64,000 nt of DNA from Haloarchaeobius salinus (GCF_024464185.1 NZ_JANHAU010000003.1:1-64000), one strand, 5' to 3'. Positions 17,020 through 26,503 are shown, counted from the first letter of the stretch. Notes: generated by a model not told the origin, from the sequence alone. Program-made: numbers and translations.

Positions 17020-18528
17020 TCAGCCCTTGATGTTGCAGACCGGGAACGTCCGGGCGACCCTGTCGCCGATGCCGAGCGCGTCGCTCACACGGACGACCTC
17101 GTCCACGTCCTTGTAGACGCCCGGTGCCTCCTCGGCGACGGTCGCCCCGGACTGGGCCTTCACGTAGATCTGGTTCTGCTCCCGGAGGTCGGTCTGCACG
17201 TCGCCGCCCCAGTACTCCTTCTTGGCCTGCGTGCGGCTCATCAGGCGGCCCGCACCGTGCGCCGTCGAACCGAACGTCTCCCGCATCGAGTGCTCGCCGC
17301 CGCGCAGGACGTAGCTCCCGCTGCCCATGCTGCCGGGGATGATGACTGGCTGGCCGACGGCGCGGTAGGCTGGTGGGACCTCGTCGCGGCCCGCCGGGAA
17401 CGCCCGGGTCGCGCCCTTCCGGTGGACGTAGAGCTCCCGTGTCTCGTACTCGACGGCGTCCTCGTCGTCGGTGACGACCGCTCCGGTGGCGTCGACGCCG
17501 ACCTGATGGCGCTCCTTCTTGGCGATGTTGTGGGCCACGTCGTACAGCAGGTGCATCTCCATGTCGCGCCAGTCGCGGTCGAACACCCGCTCGAACACCT
17601 GCCGGGTGCGATGCATGATGAGCTGGCGGTTCACCCACGCGAAGTTGATGGCGGCACACATCGCGCCGTAGTACTCCTCGGCGAGCTGCGAGCCCGCCGG
17701 GGCCGCCGCGAGCTCCCGGTCGGGGAGGCTATCGAGCATCCCCGCGTGGGTCTTCTCGATGCGTCGGAGGTAGTCGTTGCAGGTCTGGTGGCCGAGCCCC
17801 CGCGAGCCGCAGTGGATGAGCACGACGACCTGGTCCTCGGTGAGGCCGAAGGCGTCGCCGACCGCGTCGTCGTACACGTCGGTGACGCGCTGGACCTCGA
17901 GGAAGTGGTTGCCCGAGCCGAGCGAGCCGATCTGGTTCTTGCCCCGGTCCTTCGCCTTCTGGGAGATGGCAGAGGGGTCCGCGTCCGGTCTGAACCCCTC
18001 GTCCTCGCAGTGCTCGAGGTCCTCGGGGACGGCCCAGTCGTTCCGGAGCGCCCACTGCACGCCGTCTTCGAGGATGGCGTCGACGTCGCCGATGTCGCCC
18101 TCGAACACCCCACCGCCGCCGAGGCCGCTCGGGACGTTCGCGAACAGCGCCTCGACGAGTTCCTGCTCGTGACCCTGCAGGTCGTCGTAGGTCAGGTTCG
18201 TCGTCATCATCCTGACGCCGCAATTGATGTCGTAGCCGACCGCTCCGGGCGAGATACAGCCGTTCTGGGCGTCCATCGCGCCGACGCCGCCGACGGGGAA
18301 GCCGTAGCCCTGGTGGCCGTCGGGCATGCAGATGGCGTACTTCGTGATGCCGGGGAGGTGGGTGGCGTTGCGGAGCTGTTCGAGCGTCTTGTCGTCGCTG
18401 ATCTCGGAGAGCAGTTCCTCGCTGGCGAACACCCGCGCCGGGACGCGCATGTCGCCCTGCTTCGGGATCTCCCAGACGTAGTCGCGGACCTTCCGGAGGG
18501 TGACGTCGCCGGCGTCGTAGGTGGTCAT
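17020..18528 (-). CDS. rtcB: RNA-splicing ligase RtcB
   Basis: A 502-aa RtcB ligase, which joins 2',3'-cyclic phosphate and 5'-OH RNA ends using GTP and Mn2+, mainly to seal tRNA exons after intron removal. Diagnostic motifs: DINCGVRMM, LGSGNHFLEVQ, IHCGSRGLGHQ, and STAHGAGRLMSR, which holds the histidine that becomes guanylylated. Length is typical. The ATG at 18528 has a CCTATTCC box about 29 nt upstream, so it may have its own promoter although its activator archease lies 60 nt upstream on the same strand. No intein is visible, unlike some archaeal RtcB genes. Confidence 0.97.
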   Translation of the reverse strand: MTTYDAGDVTLRKVRDYVWEIPKQGDMRVPARVFASEELLSEISDDKTLEQLRNATHLPGITKYAICMPDGHQGYGFPVGGVGAMDAQNGCISPGAVGYDINCGVRMMTTNLTYDDLQGHEQELVEALFANVPSGLGGGGVFEGDIGDVDAILEDGVQWALRNDWAVPEDLEHCEDEGFRPDADPSAISQKAKDRGKNQIGSLGSGNHFLEVQRVTDVYDDAVGDAFGLTEDQVVVLIHCGSRGLGHQTCNDYLRRIEKTHAGMLDSLPDRELAAAPAGSQLAEEYYGAMCAAINFAWVNRQLIMHRTRQVFERVFDRDWRDMEMHLLYDVAHNIAKKERHQVGVDATGAVVTDDEDAVEYETRELYVHRKGATRAFPAGRDEVPPAYRAVGQPVIIPGSMGSGSYVLRGGEHSMRETFGSTAHGAGRLMSRTQAKKEYWGGDVQTDLREQNQIYVKAQSGATVAEEAPGVYKDVDEVVRVSDALGIGDRVARTFPVCNIKG

Positions 18529-18588
18529 GGTTCGATGTTCGACGTCGTGGCCGGAATAGGTTGTGTCCCGCTGGTGACCGGTTCGAAC

Positions 18589-19005
18589 CTACACGTCGAG
18601 GACGACGTACGCCCGCCAGCCGTCGTCGGTCTCCTCGACGCGCATCTCGGAGTAGGTGACGGCCTTGACCTCCCGGGCCTCGACGGCGTCGAACGGGATG
18701 CCACGTGCACTCCCCGTGAGCCGCCAGCTCCCGTCGTCGCCCTCGACGACCCTCGCCTCGTGGTCCGCGGGGAGGACGCCCCGGACGTCGCGCTCGTAGA
18801 CGAGTTCGTCGAGGTAGTCGAACAGCAGGCTCTCCCGGCTCTCGCTCTCGACGGACAGCTCGAACCGGTCGCCGACGCCGTCGGGCACGTCGTCGCACTG
18901 CGCGGCGGTCAGCCCGTCGGCGACCGCGGCGAAGAGTTCCCCGGGGGTGTCGCCGGTCGCCTCGACGGCAACGTCGGCGGTGTGCTCGCGGAGTTCGAAG
19001 CTCAT
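18589..19005 (-). CDS. Archease, RtcB activator
   Basis: A 138-aa archease. It opens MSFELREHTADVAVEATG, with the conserved acidic metal-binding residues, and has LLFDYLDELVYERDV in the middle and YSEMRVEETDDGWRAYVVLDV at the end. Archease speeds RtcB guanylylation and lets it turn over. The gene lies directly upstream of rtcB on the same strand and only 10 nt downstream of the DUF502 gene, implying a DUF502-archease transcript that may read into rtcB. Confidence 0.96.
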   Translation of the reverse strand: MSFELREHTADVAVEATGDTPGELFAAVADGLTAAQCDDVPDGVGDRFELSVESESRESLLFDYLDELVYERDVRGVLPADHEARVVEGDDGSWRLTGSARGIPFDAVEAREVKAVTYSEMRVEETDDGWRAYVVLDV

Positions 19006-19015
19006 GGTGGCACGG

Positions 19016-19999
19016 TCACGGGGTGTTCTCGTCGGTCATGTCGGCCTCGGTCTGGCGGTCACCGTCGTCGTCGTCGTCCTCGTTCGCGGAGGCAGCGCCG
19101 CCGAGTTCCTGTTCCTCGCGTGCGCCAGCCTGTCGTCGCCCGCCGGTCTCGAGGTCGAGGTCGCCGTCCGGGACGATCTCCTCAGCCTCCTCGTGCTGGT
19201 CGTCGTCCTCCCGCTCCTGGTCCAGCACGTCGGGCTCCACCTCGGGCTCGGCGTCGGTGCCCACGTCGTCCTCGGCCTGCTCGAAGCCGGCCATCTGGCT
19301 GAGCTCGGCCTCGGTGAGGTCGTCGGGCTCGTTCGGGTCGCCGCCGGTCGCGACGCCGGTCGTCACGACGGTCCGGATGCCCTCCTCGACGGTCATGTCG
19401 ACGTCGACGACGCGGTGTTCGGGCACGTGGACGAGGTTGCCGCCCATGACGGGGTTCGGCGCGAGCGGGAGGAACAGGGTGACCATGTCGTTGCGGCCGA
19501 CTGCCTCCTGAAGCGGCTGTGGGGTCGACGTCGTCAGGAAGCCGAGCGTGTACGTCTCGTCCTGCGGGAACTCGACGAGCTTCACGTCGCGGAAGTTGCG
19601 CTCCTCGCTCTGGACGATGACCTCCGACATCTCGCGGAAGCTGTCGTAGATGGAGCCGAAGCCGGGGATGCGCGCCACGAAACCGTCGACGTAGGAGATG
19701 GCGGCCTCGCCGTACCGGAACCGCGTGAGGAAGCCGATTACGAGGACGACCGACAGCACGACCACGATGGTCAGGGCCTGCACGAACATCACGGAGACGC
19801 CCTGGCTCATCCCGGCCTCCTCCAGGGCGAGGACGACGGCGTCGAGGAAGCTGAAGAGGTAGCCCGCGAGGACGTTCAGGACGAACAGCGTGACGAGCAG
19901 TGGAACGACGACCGCCAGTCCAGCCACGAACGCGTCCTGGACGAGGTCCAGCGGTGAGAACCGGGGGCCGGTACCACCCTCGTCCTCTGGGGAGGTCAT
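19016..19999 (-). CDS. DUF502 family membrane protein
   Basis: A 327-aa protein of the DUF502 family. Two long hydrophobic segments lie near residues 25-55 and 70-95, followed by the family motif GFGSIYDSFREM and by LGFLTTSTPQ and LFLPLAPNPVMGGNLVHVPE. The C-terminal 110 residues are extremely acidic and look disordered, an extension absent from bacterial members. The function is unknown. The ATG at 19999 has a GGTTTTCC box 29 nt upstream. It heads a likely operon with archease. Confidence 0.88.
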   Translation of the reverse strand: MTSPEDEGGTGPRFSPLDLVQDAFVAGLAVVVPLLVTLFVLNVLAGYLFSFLDAVVLALEEAGMSQGVSVMFVQALTIVVVLSVVLVIGFLTRFRYGEAAISYVDGFVARIPGFGSIYDSFREMSEVIVQSEERNFRDVKLVEFPQDETYTLGFLTTSTPQPLQEAVGRNDMVTLFLPLAPNPVMGGNLVHVPEHRVVDVDMTVEEGIRTVVTTGVATGGDPNEPDDLTEAELSQMAGFEQAEDDVGTDAEPEVEPDVLDQEREDDDQHEEAEEIVPDGDLDLETGGRRQAGAREEQELGGAASANEDDDDDGDRQTEADMTDENTP

Positions 20000-20104
20000 T
20001 TCCTACTCGCAGGGCTGGCGCTCGGGAAAACCTTTCCCCAAACCGTCTCGGCCGTGGTCGACTGCCGGTGGAATTATATCGACGTGTCCCGGAGTTTCAC
20101 GACA

Positions 20105-20590
20105 GTGAGCGTCAACGTCGACACGCGCGTCGTCTCCCCCGGAAGCGACGAGTACGTCGAGGATGCGTGGCGCCTGAAAGAGCGCATCCGCCGCGATGAG
20201 GACGTACTCAAGCAGCGAAAGAGCTTCTTCACCGACGCGTATCGCCGGTCGAAGGTCCACCTCTTCCTGGACGAGGGGGCCGACCAGCCGGTCATCGGGT
20301 TCGCCGCGGTCCGTCGCGACGGCTACATCCTCTTTCTCGCCGTCGACCCGGAGTACCGCGGCGAGGACATCGGGAAACGCCTCGTCGCCCGCGTGGCCGA
20401 GGAGCATCGAACCGTCACGTGCCACGCGCGAACCAGCAACGAGAACGCGCTGCGGTTCTACGAACACCTCGGCTTCGACATCAAGCGACGCATCGACAAC
20501 TACTACGAGGACGGCGGCGACGCGTACTACCTGAAGCTCGGGGACGACGTGAGCATCACGGGTCGGCTCTCCGAGTTCATGCGGCGCTGA
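20105..20590 (+). CDS. GNAT-family N-acetyltransferase
   Basis: A 161-aa acetyltransferase of the GNAT fold. The acetyl-CoA site is LAVDPEYRGEDIGKRLV, and the C-terminal motif B is TSNENALRFYEHLGFD. Substrate is unknown; small GNATs of this layout often act on protein N-termini or small amines. I chose the GTG at 20105, 26-28 nt after an AATTATAT box (20072-20079), a clear leaderless promoter; a longer in-frame start would put that box inside the gene. It is divergent from the DUF502 gene and just upstream of priS. Confidence 0.87.
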   Translation: MSVNVDTRVVSPGSDEYVEDAWRLKERIRRDEDVLKQRKSFFTDAYRRSKVHLFLDEGADQPVIGFAAVRRDGYILFLAVDPEYRGEDIGKRLVARVAEEHRTVTCHARTSNENALRFYEHLGFDIKRRIDNYYEDGGDAYYLKLGDDVSITGRLSEFMRR

Positions 20591-20643
20591 GCCGTGGCGA
20601 CTCCGCAAGGTTTGTACGACCCCCTTCCGAACCAACGAGAGCC

Positions 20644-21816
20644 ATGAACGAGCGCACCCGACGATACCTCCGCGGTCGCTTCGGCGACCACTACCGGGGG
20701 ACGACCCCCTCGCCGCCACCGGAGCCGAACGAGCGCGAGTGGGGGTACATCACCTGGTCGTCGGGTGGCACGACGATGATCCGCCATCACTCCTGGATGG
20801 AGGTCGGCGACCTCCGGACGTTCCTCACGGACGAGCGCCCGCGACACGTCTACTTCTCAGCGGGCCGCTACGACGACCCCGGTGCGGGTTCGATGTCGGA
20901 GAAGGGCTGGCGCGGGTCGGACCTCGTCTTCGACCTCGACGCCGACCACCTGCCGGGGGTCGACCCGGACGCTGACAGCTACGCGGAGATGCTCGCGGTC
21001 TGCAAGGACGCCCTGCTGCGGCTGCTCGACCTGCTCGAGACCGACTTCGGCTTCGAGGACCTCACCGTCGTCTTCTCCGGCGGTCGGGGCTACCACGTCC
21101 ACGTCCGCGACGACGGCGTCGACCAGCTCGACCGCGGTCACCGCCGCGAGATAGTCGACTACGTGATGGCCGCCGACGTGGACTTCGAGTCGCTCGTCGA
21201 CCGCGAGTCGGTGGCCGGACTGGGGCTGAAGAACCCGACCGACAAGCGCAGCCTCGACACGACCGGCGGCTGGGGCCGGCGCGTCCACGACCGGCTGCTG
21301 GCGTTCGTCGACGAGGTCCGCGAACTGCCCGACGACGAGGCCCGCGACCGGCTCCAGTCGTTCGAGGGCATCGGTTCCGGTCGCTCGAAGAAGCTCGTGG
21401 CGGTGCTCGACGACCGGTACGACGAGCTCGCGGCCGGCAACCTCGACGTGCACCCGACGGTCGTCCGGCTCGCCGACATCTTCGCACAGGAGACGTTCGA
21501 CGCCGAGACGGCACCAATCGACGAGCCGGTGACGACGGACATCAACCGGCTCATCCGGCTGCCGGGGAGCCTGCACGGCGGCACCGGCCTCGCGGTGACG
21601 CGCATCCCCCGGGACGAGGTCGCCGAGTTCGACCCGCTCCACGACGCCGTCCCGGGGACGTTCGTCGGGAACGACATCGAGGTGACCGTCGACGAGACCA
21701 CCGAGGTCGAACTCGGCGGCGGTAGCTTTACGGTGGAGGCAGGCACACAGACTGTACCGGAGTACGTGGGCGTGTTCTTGATGGCCCGCGACCGCGCCGA
21801 GAAGGGGAAAGAATGA
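20644..21816 (+). CDS. priS: DNA primase small (catalytic) subunit PriS
   Basis: A 390-aa archaeal/eukaryotic-type primase catalytic subunit, which makes primers for DNA replication with PriL. The catalytic acidic motif is LVFDLDADHLP; the SGGRGYHVHV motif provides the Ser and His that bind the incoming nucleotide phosphate; RLIRLPGSLHGGTGL forms the third site. Length is typical for archaea. Its stop overlaps the start of the GINS gene (ATGA), so the pair is co-transcribed and translationally coupled, an arrangement common in archaea. Confidence 0.97.
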   Translation: MNERTRRYLRGRFGDHYRGTTPSPPPEPNEREWGYITWSSGGTTMIRHHSWMEVGDLRTFLTDERPRHVYFSAGRYDDPGAGSMSEKGWRGSDLVFDLDADHLPGVDPDADSYAEMLAVCKDALLRLLDLLETDFGFEDLTVVFSGGRGYHVHVRDDGVDQLDRGHRREIVDYVMAADVDFESLVDRESVAGLGLKNPTDKRSLDTTGGWGRRVHDRLLAFVDEVRELPDDEARDRLQSFEGIGSGRSKKLVAVLDDRYDELAAGNLDVHPTVVRLADIFAQETFDAETAPIDEPVTTDINRLIRLPGSLHGGTGLAVTRIPRDEVAEFDPLHDAVPGTFVGNDIEVTVDETTEVELGGGSFTVEAGTQTVPEYVGVFLMARDRAEKGKE

Positions 21817-22874
21817 ATCTGGACGAACTGCGCTCTGCGCTCGACACGGAACGACAGAAGGGAGGCCTCCAGGGGTTGCGCGACTCCTTCTACCAGGAGG
21901 TCGCGGCGTTCGTCGAGGAGCGCAAAGCGGAGCGCGACCGGGCCGCCGGGCAGGCGGACGATCCGTTCGGCTCGCCCGAGGTCCAGCGGCTCACCGACGA
22001 GATCGACACCGCGCGCTCGACGGCCGAATCACTCTACGAGCGCCGCCTCGGGAAGCTGGTCAAGCAGGCCAGTCTCGCCGCGGCGGACATGGCGAGCCCC
22101 GACCAGGTCGAGGGCCTCACCGACGAGGAGCGCGCCCTGTACGACGACCTCGTCGAGCGCATCGAGGGCAACAAGGACCACATGTTCGACGTCATCGCGG
22201 GCGAGGCGCCGACGACGCCCGCCGTCGCGGGCGACGACTCCCCGAGCCACCACCCGGAGGACGGGATGGATGCGGGTCCAGGGGCGACGACGTCCGAGCC
22301 CACGCCCGAATCGTCCCCGGGTGAGTCGGAGCGGCCGACCACCGCGACGGAGAACCCGGCGGACGAGGGGACGACACGTGAGGAACCGTCGTCGGCCGCC
22401 TCGGAGCCCGGCGACGACCGCGCGTCCGACGTGGCGGCCGCGGAAGCGGACGCGATCGCGGGCGGCGAGGAGGCCGGGTCGGACGACGACGACGGCGTCA
22501 GCGCCGCCGACGTGATGGGCGAGACGCTGTCGACCAGCGAGACACCGTCGTCGGGCGAGAACCCATCGCCGGGCGACCCGGCCACGGACGGCTCGGGCGT
22601 CGCCCCGCAGTCGACGGACGCTGCCGCCGGGCCGGTTCCGGCTGGCGGTGCGTCCGAGCGGACGACGGCCGGCGCGTCGTCGAACTCGACGGCGGACGGG
22701 GGCGACGACGACGCCGATGTGGAGCGGACGACCGTCCGGATCACCGACGAGGTCGGGGAGATATTCGGCGTCGACCAGCGCGAGTACAGCCTCGGCACGG
22801 ACGACGTGGTGACGCTCCCGACCGCGAACGCGGAGCCGCTGCTCGAGCGCGAGGCCGCTGAGAAGCTCGACTGA
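21813..22874 (+). CDS. GINS subunit Gins51
   Basis: A 353-aa protein of the archaeal GINS complex, which joins MCM and Cdc45/GAN in the replicative helicase. Residues 1-130 form the helical A domain (MNLDELRSALDTERQKGGLQ; later TDEERALYDDLVERIEGNK). Residues about 300-353 form the small beta-rich B domain (TTVRITDEVGEIFGVDQREY). Between them lies about 165 residues of Ser/Asp/Glu/Pro-rich, disordered sequence, much longer than in non-halophiles. The gene overlaps priS by 4 nt, the expected partner. I read the protein as intact despite the linker, because the frame stays open and both ends match. Confidence 0.9.
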   Translation: MNLDELRSALDTERQKGGLQGLRDSFYQEVAAFVEERKAERDRAAGQADDPFGSPEVQRLTDEIDTARSTAESLYERRLGKLVKQASLAAADMASPDQVEGLTDEERALYDDLVERIEGNKDHMFDVIAGEAPTTPAVAGDDSPSHHPEDGMDAGPGATTSEPTPESSPGESERPTTATENPADEGTTREEPSSAASEPGDDRASDVAAAEADAIAGGEEAGSDDDDGVSAADVMGETLSTSETPSSGENPSPGDPATDGSGVAPQSTDAAAGPVPAGGASERTTAGASSNSTADGGDDDADVERTTVRITDEVGEIFGVDQREYSLGTDDVVTLPTANAEPLLEREAAEKLD

Positions 22875-22944
22875 GCGCCCCGATTACGAGACGTTCTCTC
22901 ACCCTTCCAGTAGCTTCTTCTCGCGGAGCATCGTAGCCGGAGCC

Positions 22945-23448
22945 ATGACCGAGACGGAGGCAGGGGACTCGGCGGAGCACGACCACACGGCGACGGCCGG
23001 GACGGTCGAGGCCATCCACGTCGCGCCGGAGTCGGGCGAGCCGGTGGAGGCCGTCGAACGGGTCGAAGCCGTCGCCGGGGCCGGCCTGCGCGGCGACCGC
23101 TACTTCGACGAGGGTGGAACGTTCTCCGACGGCACGCCACGTGGCATCACGCTCATCGAGGCCGAAGCCATCGAGGCAGCCGGGAGCGACTACGGCGTCG
23201 ACGTGGGCGACGGCCGCCACCGCCGCAACGTGACGACCCGCGGCGTCGCACTCAACCACCTCGTCGACGAGGAGTTCCGGGTGGGTGGGGCGGTCTGTCG
23301 CGGCGTCGAGCTCTGCGAGCCCTGCTCCTACCTGGAGGGGCTCACCGAGGACGGCGTCGCCCGCTCGCTCGTCCACCGGGGCGGCCTGCGCGCGACTATC
23401 GTCGAGTCCGGGGAGCTGGCCGTCGGCGACGGCGTCGCGTCCGAGTGA
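22945..23448 (+). CDS. MOSC domain protein
   Basis: A 167-aa MOSC-domain protein. The domain, also found at the C-terminus of molybdenum cofactor sulfurases, is seen in AGLRGDRYFDEGG, GITLIEAEAI, RRNVTTRGVALNHL and ELCEPCSYLEGL, the last holding the conserved cysteine. Stand-alone members are thought to move sulfur or handle molybdenum cofactor, and some detoxify hydroxylated bases. About 20 N-terminal residues are acidic. The 70-bp gap from gins51 shows no strong promoter, so it may be read from the upstream operon. Confidence 0.88.
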   Translation: MTETEAGDSAEHDHTATAGTVEAIHVAPESGEPVEAVERVEAVAGAGLRGDRYFDEGGTFSDGTPRGITLIEAEAIEAAGSDYGVDVGDGRHRRNVTTRGVALNHLVDEEFRVGGAVCRGVELCEPCSYLEGLTEDGVARSLVHRGGLRATIVESGELAVGDGVASE

Positions 23449-23499
23449 ACCCTCGCCGGAAACGAAATCCGTTTTACCCGTCGTTTCCTTCCCGTGTCT

Positions 23500-23955
23500 A
23501 TGCTCGACGTCGGCGCGGAAGCTCCGGATTTCGAACTGCCGGACCAGAACGGTGACCTCGTATCGCTCTCGGACTACCGCGGCCAGACGGTCGTCCTCTG
23601 GTTCTACCCCCGTGCGAACACGGAGGGGTGTACGATGGAGGCCTGCTCGTTCCGCGACAACTGGGACGCCTTCGAGGACCGCGACATCGCGGTGCTCGGC
23701 GTGAGCGACGACGACGTCGCCGACCTCAAGGAGTTCGAGGAGGACCACGACCTGCCAGTGCGGCTGCTCTCGGACGAGCACGGCGAGGTCGCCACCATCT
23801 ACGACTCCTACGGCGAGAAGCAGATGTTCGGCAACACGTTCGACGGCGTCTTCCGGAACACGTACGTCGTCGACGAGGAGGGAACCATCGAGCTCGTCTA
23901 CGAAGGGGTCGACCCCGAGGAGCACGCCGAGGAGATCCTCGCGGACCTCGACTGA
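23500..23955 (+). CDS. Peroxiredoxin, Bcp/PrxQ type
   Basis: A 151-aa thiol peroxidase that reduces hydrogen peroxide and organic peroxides. The peroxidatic cysteine is in NTEGCTMEACSF; the second cysteine five residues on (EAC) is the PrxQ resolving cysteine, so an intramolecular disulfide is expected. The opening VGAEAPDFELPDQNG and NTYVVDEEGTIELVY are typical. I start at the ATG at 23500; a GTG at 23494 is also in frame. A GTTTTACC box lies about 26 nt upstream. It is convergent with cdc48, four bases from its stop. Confidence 0.94.
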   Translation: MLDVGAEAPDFELPDQNGDLVSLSDYRGQTVVLWFYPRANTEGCTMEACSFRDNWDAFEDRDIAVLGVSDDDVADLKEFEEDHDLPVRLLSDEHGEVATIYDSYGEKQMFGNTFDGVFRNTYVVDEEGTIELVYEGVDPEEHAEEILADLD

Positions 23956-23959
23956 GGCG

Positions 23960-26224
23960 CTACTGGAACGTCCGACCGATCTGCTGTTCCTCGGTTGGGA
24001 CGTCCTCGCGGCCGAAGCGCTGTTCGATCTCGTCGTAGCGCTCCTTGACCTCGTCGGTGACGCTCGCGGTCACCTCGTCCATCGCGTGCTCGAAGTGGTC
24101 GGCGGTGATGCGGACGTTGCCGACGGACTCGGCCATCTGCTCCGGTTCGACGGAGTTGATGAACTCGCGGGTCGCGGCGAGCGACGCCTCGCGGCAGACC
24201 GCCTCGATGTCGGCACCGACGTAGCCCTCGGTGCGCGCGGCGAGGTCCTCGAGGTCGACATCGTCCGCGAGGGGCTTGTTGCGGGTGTGCACCTCGAAGA
24301 TGCGCCTGCGGCCCTCCTCGTCCGGGACCGGTACGTGGACGTGGCGGTCCAGCCGTCCGGGACGCAGGAGCGCGTCGTCGATGAGGTCCGGGCGGTTGGT
24401 CGTCGCGATGACGACGACGTCCTCCAGGTCCTCGAGCCCGTCGAGCTCGGTCAGGAGCTGCGAGACGACGCGTTCGCCGACGCCGGAGTCCCCCGTTCTG
24501 GTGCCACGCTCGGTCGCGATGGAGTCGATCTCGTCGAAGAAGATGACCGTCGGAGCGTTCGAGCGCGCCTTCTCGAACACCTCGCGGACGCCCTTCTCGG
24601 ACTCGCCGACGTACTTGTTCAGCAGCTCCGGCCCCTTGATGGAGATGAAGTTGCTGTTGGCCTCGTTGGCGACGGCCTTCGCGAGCAGCGTCTTGCCGGT
24701 CCCGGGCGGGCCGTACATCAGCACGCCGCGCGCGGCTTCGAGGTCCATCGCCTCGAACACGTCACCGTAGTCGAGCGGCCACTGGATGGTCTCGCGGAGG
24801 CGCTCCTTGGTGTCGTTCAGCCCACCGACGTCGTTCCACGTGACGTCGGGGACCTCGACGAACACCTCGCGCATCGCCGAGGGGTTGACCGACTTCATCG
24901 CCTCCTTGAAGTCGCCCTCGGTGACTTTGAGGTTCTCGAGCACCTCGGCGTCGATCTCCTCCTGTTCGAGGTCGAGCTCGGGACGGATGCGCCGGAGCGC
25001 GTTCATCGCCGACTCCTTCGTCAGGCTGGCGATGTCCGCGCCGACGAACCCGTGCGTGTTCTCGGCGTACTGCTCCAGCTCGACGCTGTCCGACAGCGGC
25101 ATCCCGCGGGTGTGGACCTGCAGGATCTCCAGGCGACCCGCGGTGTCGGGGACGCCGATCTCTATCTCGCGGTCGAAGCGGCCGCCGCGGCGGAGCGCGG
25201 GGTCGAGCGCGTCGACGCGGTTCGTCGCCGCGATGACGGTGACCTGGCCGCGCTCTTCGAGGCCGTCCATCAGCGAGAGGAGCTGGGCGACGACGCGGCG
25301 CTCGACGTCGCCGGATGCCTCGCCGCGCTTGGACGCGATGGAGTCGATCTCGTCGATGAAGACGATGGCCGGGGCGTTCTCCTCGGCCTCCTCGAACACC
25401 TCGCGGAGCTGCTCCTCGCTCTCGCCGTAGTACTTCGACATGATCTCCGGGCCGGAGATGGTGTGGAAGTGGGCGTCGATCTCGTTGGCGACGGCCTTGG
25501 CGATGAGCGTCTTCCCGGTGCCCGGCGGGCCGTGCAGGAGAACGCCCTTGGGCGGTTCGATGCCGAGCTGCTGGAACAGCTCGGGGTGGCGCATCGGCAG
25601 CTCGATCATCTCGCGGACCTGGTCGAGCTCGTCGTCGAGGCCGCCGATGTCCTCGTAGGTGACGTTCGGGACGGCCTCGCCGTCGCCTTCACCGGCCGGG
25701 CCGACCTGCTCGGCGGGCGTCTCCGAGATCTGGATGTCGGTCGAGTCGGTGATGATGACCGTCCCCGACGGGTCGGTCGAGGCGATCTTCAGCGGGACGG
25801 ACTGGCCGCTGCCGCCCATCGGGCCGAACGAGAGCGAGAACGGGACGGTCTGCCCGCTCGTGACGGCCTGCCCGCTGAGCTTGTCGCGGACGAGCGGGCC
25901 GATGTTCCCGCGGATGCGGAGGTTCTGCGGGAGCGCGACGGTGACGCTCGTCGCGGGCTTGACGTCGGCCTTCTCGACCTCGACGCGGTCGTCGATGCCG
26001 ACGTTGGCCTGCTGCCGGAGGCGACCGTCGATGCGGACGACGCCCTGGCCCTGGTCCTCAGGGTAGCCGGGCCAGACGCGGGCGACCGTGGTCGCGTCCT
26101 GCTTGCCGACCAGCCGGATGTAGTCGCCGTTCTCGAGGCCGAGTTCGGCCATCGAGCCTCTGTCGATGGCGGCGAGCCCACGACCTGCATCCTTCTGCTT
26201 GAGGGGTTTGACGGTGAGTTTCAT
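23960..26224 (-). CDS. CDC48/VAT-type AAA+ ATPase
   Basis: A 754-aa protein with an N-terminal double-psi barrel and clam domain (1 to about 190) and two AAA+ modules. Walker A sequences GPPGTGKT lie near residues 231 and 505; Walker B motifs are [11 protein letters not shown] and [11 protein letters not shown]; both arginine-finger and sensor regions ([31 protein letters not shown]) are intact. Cdc48 hexamers unfold proteins, feeding them to the proteasome or freeing them from complexes. It lies downstream of, and overlaps by 4 nt, a small Hsp20-like gene, so they share one transcript. The C-terminal tail lacks the HbYX end seen in some archaeal homologues (it ends IGRTFQ). Confidence 0.97.
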   Translation of the reverse strand: MKLTVKPLKQKDAGRGLAAIDRGSMAELGLENGDYIRLVGKQDATTVARVWPGYPEDQGQGVVRIDGRLRQQANVGIDDRVEVEKADVKPATSVTVALPQNLRIRGNIGPLVRDKLSGQAVTSGQTVPFSLSFGPMGGSGQSVPLKIASTDPSGTVIITDSTDIQISETPAEQVGPAGEGDGEAVPNVTYEDIGGLDDELDQVREMIELPMRHPELFQQLGIEPPKGVLLHGPPGTGKTLIAKAVANEIDAHFHTISGPEIMSKYYGESEEQLREVFEEAEENAPAIVFIDEIDSIASKRGEASGDVERRVVAQLLSLMDGLEERGQVTVIAATNRVDALDPALRRGGRFDREIEIGVPDTAGRLEILQVHTRGMPLSDSVELEQYAENTHGFVGADIASLTKESAMNALRRIRPELDLEQEEIDAEVLENLKVTEGDFKEAMKSVNPSAMREVFVEVPDVTWNDVGGLNDTKERLRETIQWPLDYGDVFEAMDLEAARGVLMYGPPGTGKTLLAKAVANEANSNFISIKGPELLNKYVGESEKGVREVFEKARSNAPTVIFFDEIDSIATERGTRTGDSGVGERVVSQLLTELDGLEDLEDVVVIATTNRPDLIDDALLRPGRLDRHVHVPVPDEEGRRRIFEVHTRNKPLADDVDLEDLAARTEGYVGADIEAVCREASLAATREFINSVEPEQMAESVGNVRITADHFEHAMDEVTASVTDEVKERYDEIEQRFGREDVPTEEQQIGRTFQ

Positions 26225-26463
26225 GCGTCGACCTCCATCTCGATAGTGAGGACGCCGTTTCTGATAAACGCTTGCGAGACGCCGGGAGCGTCCAGCTCGT
26301 ACTGCTCGTCACCGCGGCCGACGACGATGACGGTGTCGCCGACGATGTCCACGGACCCGGCGTCGAACCCGTCGCCGAGGTCCACGGCCACGACGCTGGC
26401 GTCGTCGTACACGTACTGCCGGACGAATTGCTCGTCCTCCGCAGCGAAGTCTTGGATGTTCAT
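26221..26463 (-). CDS. Small Hsp20-like protein coupled to cdc48
   Basis: An 80-aa acidic protein. Its strand pattern, especially [15 protein letters not shown] at the C-terminus, resembles the end of the alpha-crystallin/Hsp20 domain (A-x-x-x-NGVLTI), while the N-terminal arm and the C-terminal IxI motif of true small heat-shock proteins are missing. I recall a haloarchaeal family of this kind (DUF7127), but I am not sure of the number. It is the first gene of the cdc48 operon, with ATGA overlap, so an adaptor or co-factor role for Cdc48 is a reasonable guess without direct proof. Confidence 0.75.
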   Translation of the reverse strand: MNIQDFAAEDEQFVRQYVYDDASVVAVDLGDGFDAGSVDIVGDTVIVVGRGDEQYELDAPGVSQAFIRNGVLTIEMEVDA

Positions 26464-26469
26464 GAACTT

Positions 26470-26503
26470 ACTAACCTCAAGTTAGTTCTGCTAGTATATA
26501 AAT
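26470..26503 (-). promoter_or_regulatory. cdc48 operon promoter with palindrome over the start site
   Basis: The minus strand carries a TTTATATA box (26495-26502). About 26 nt downstream, around 26473, is the expected transcription start, 10 nt before the ATG of the Hsp20-like gene. A palindrome, ACTAAC-N5-GTTAGT, at 26470-26486 covers that start point. A protein bound there would block transcription, as with archaeal heat-shock repressors, but no regulator is identified here. Confidence 0.6.

Noticed and set aside
21813-22874. Gins51 as two genes split by a non-coding stretch
   Set aside because: The frame is continuous, and the linker has the acidic, Ser/Pro-rich composition of disordered haloarchaeal regions.
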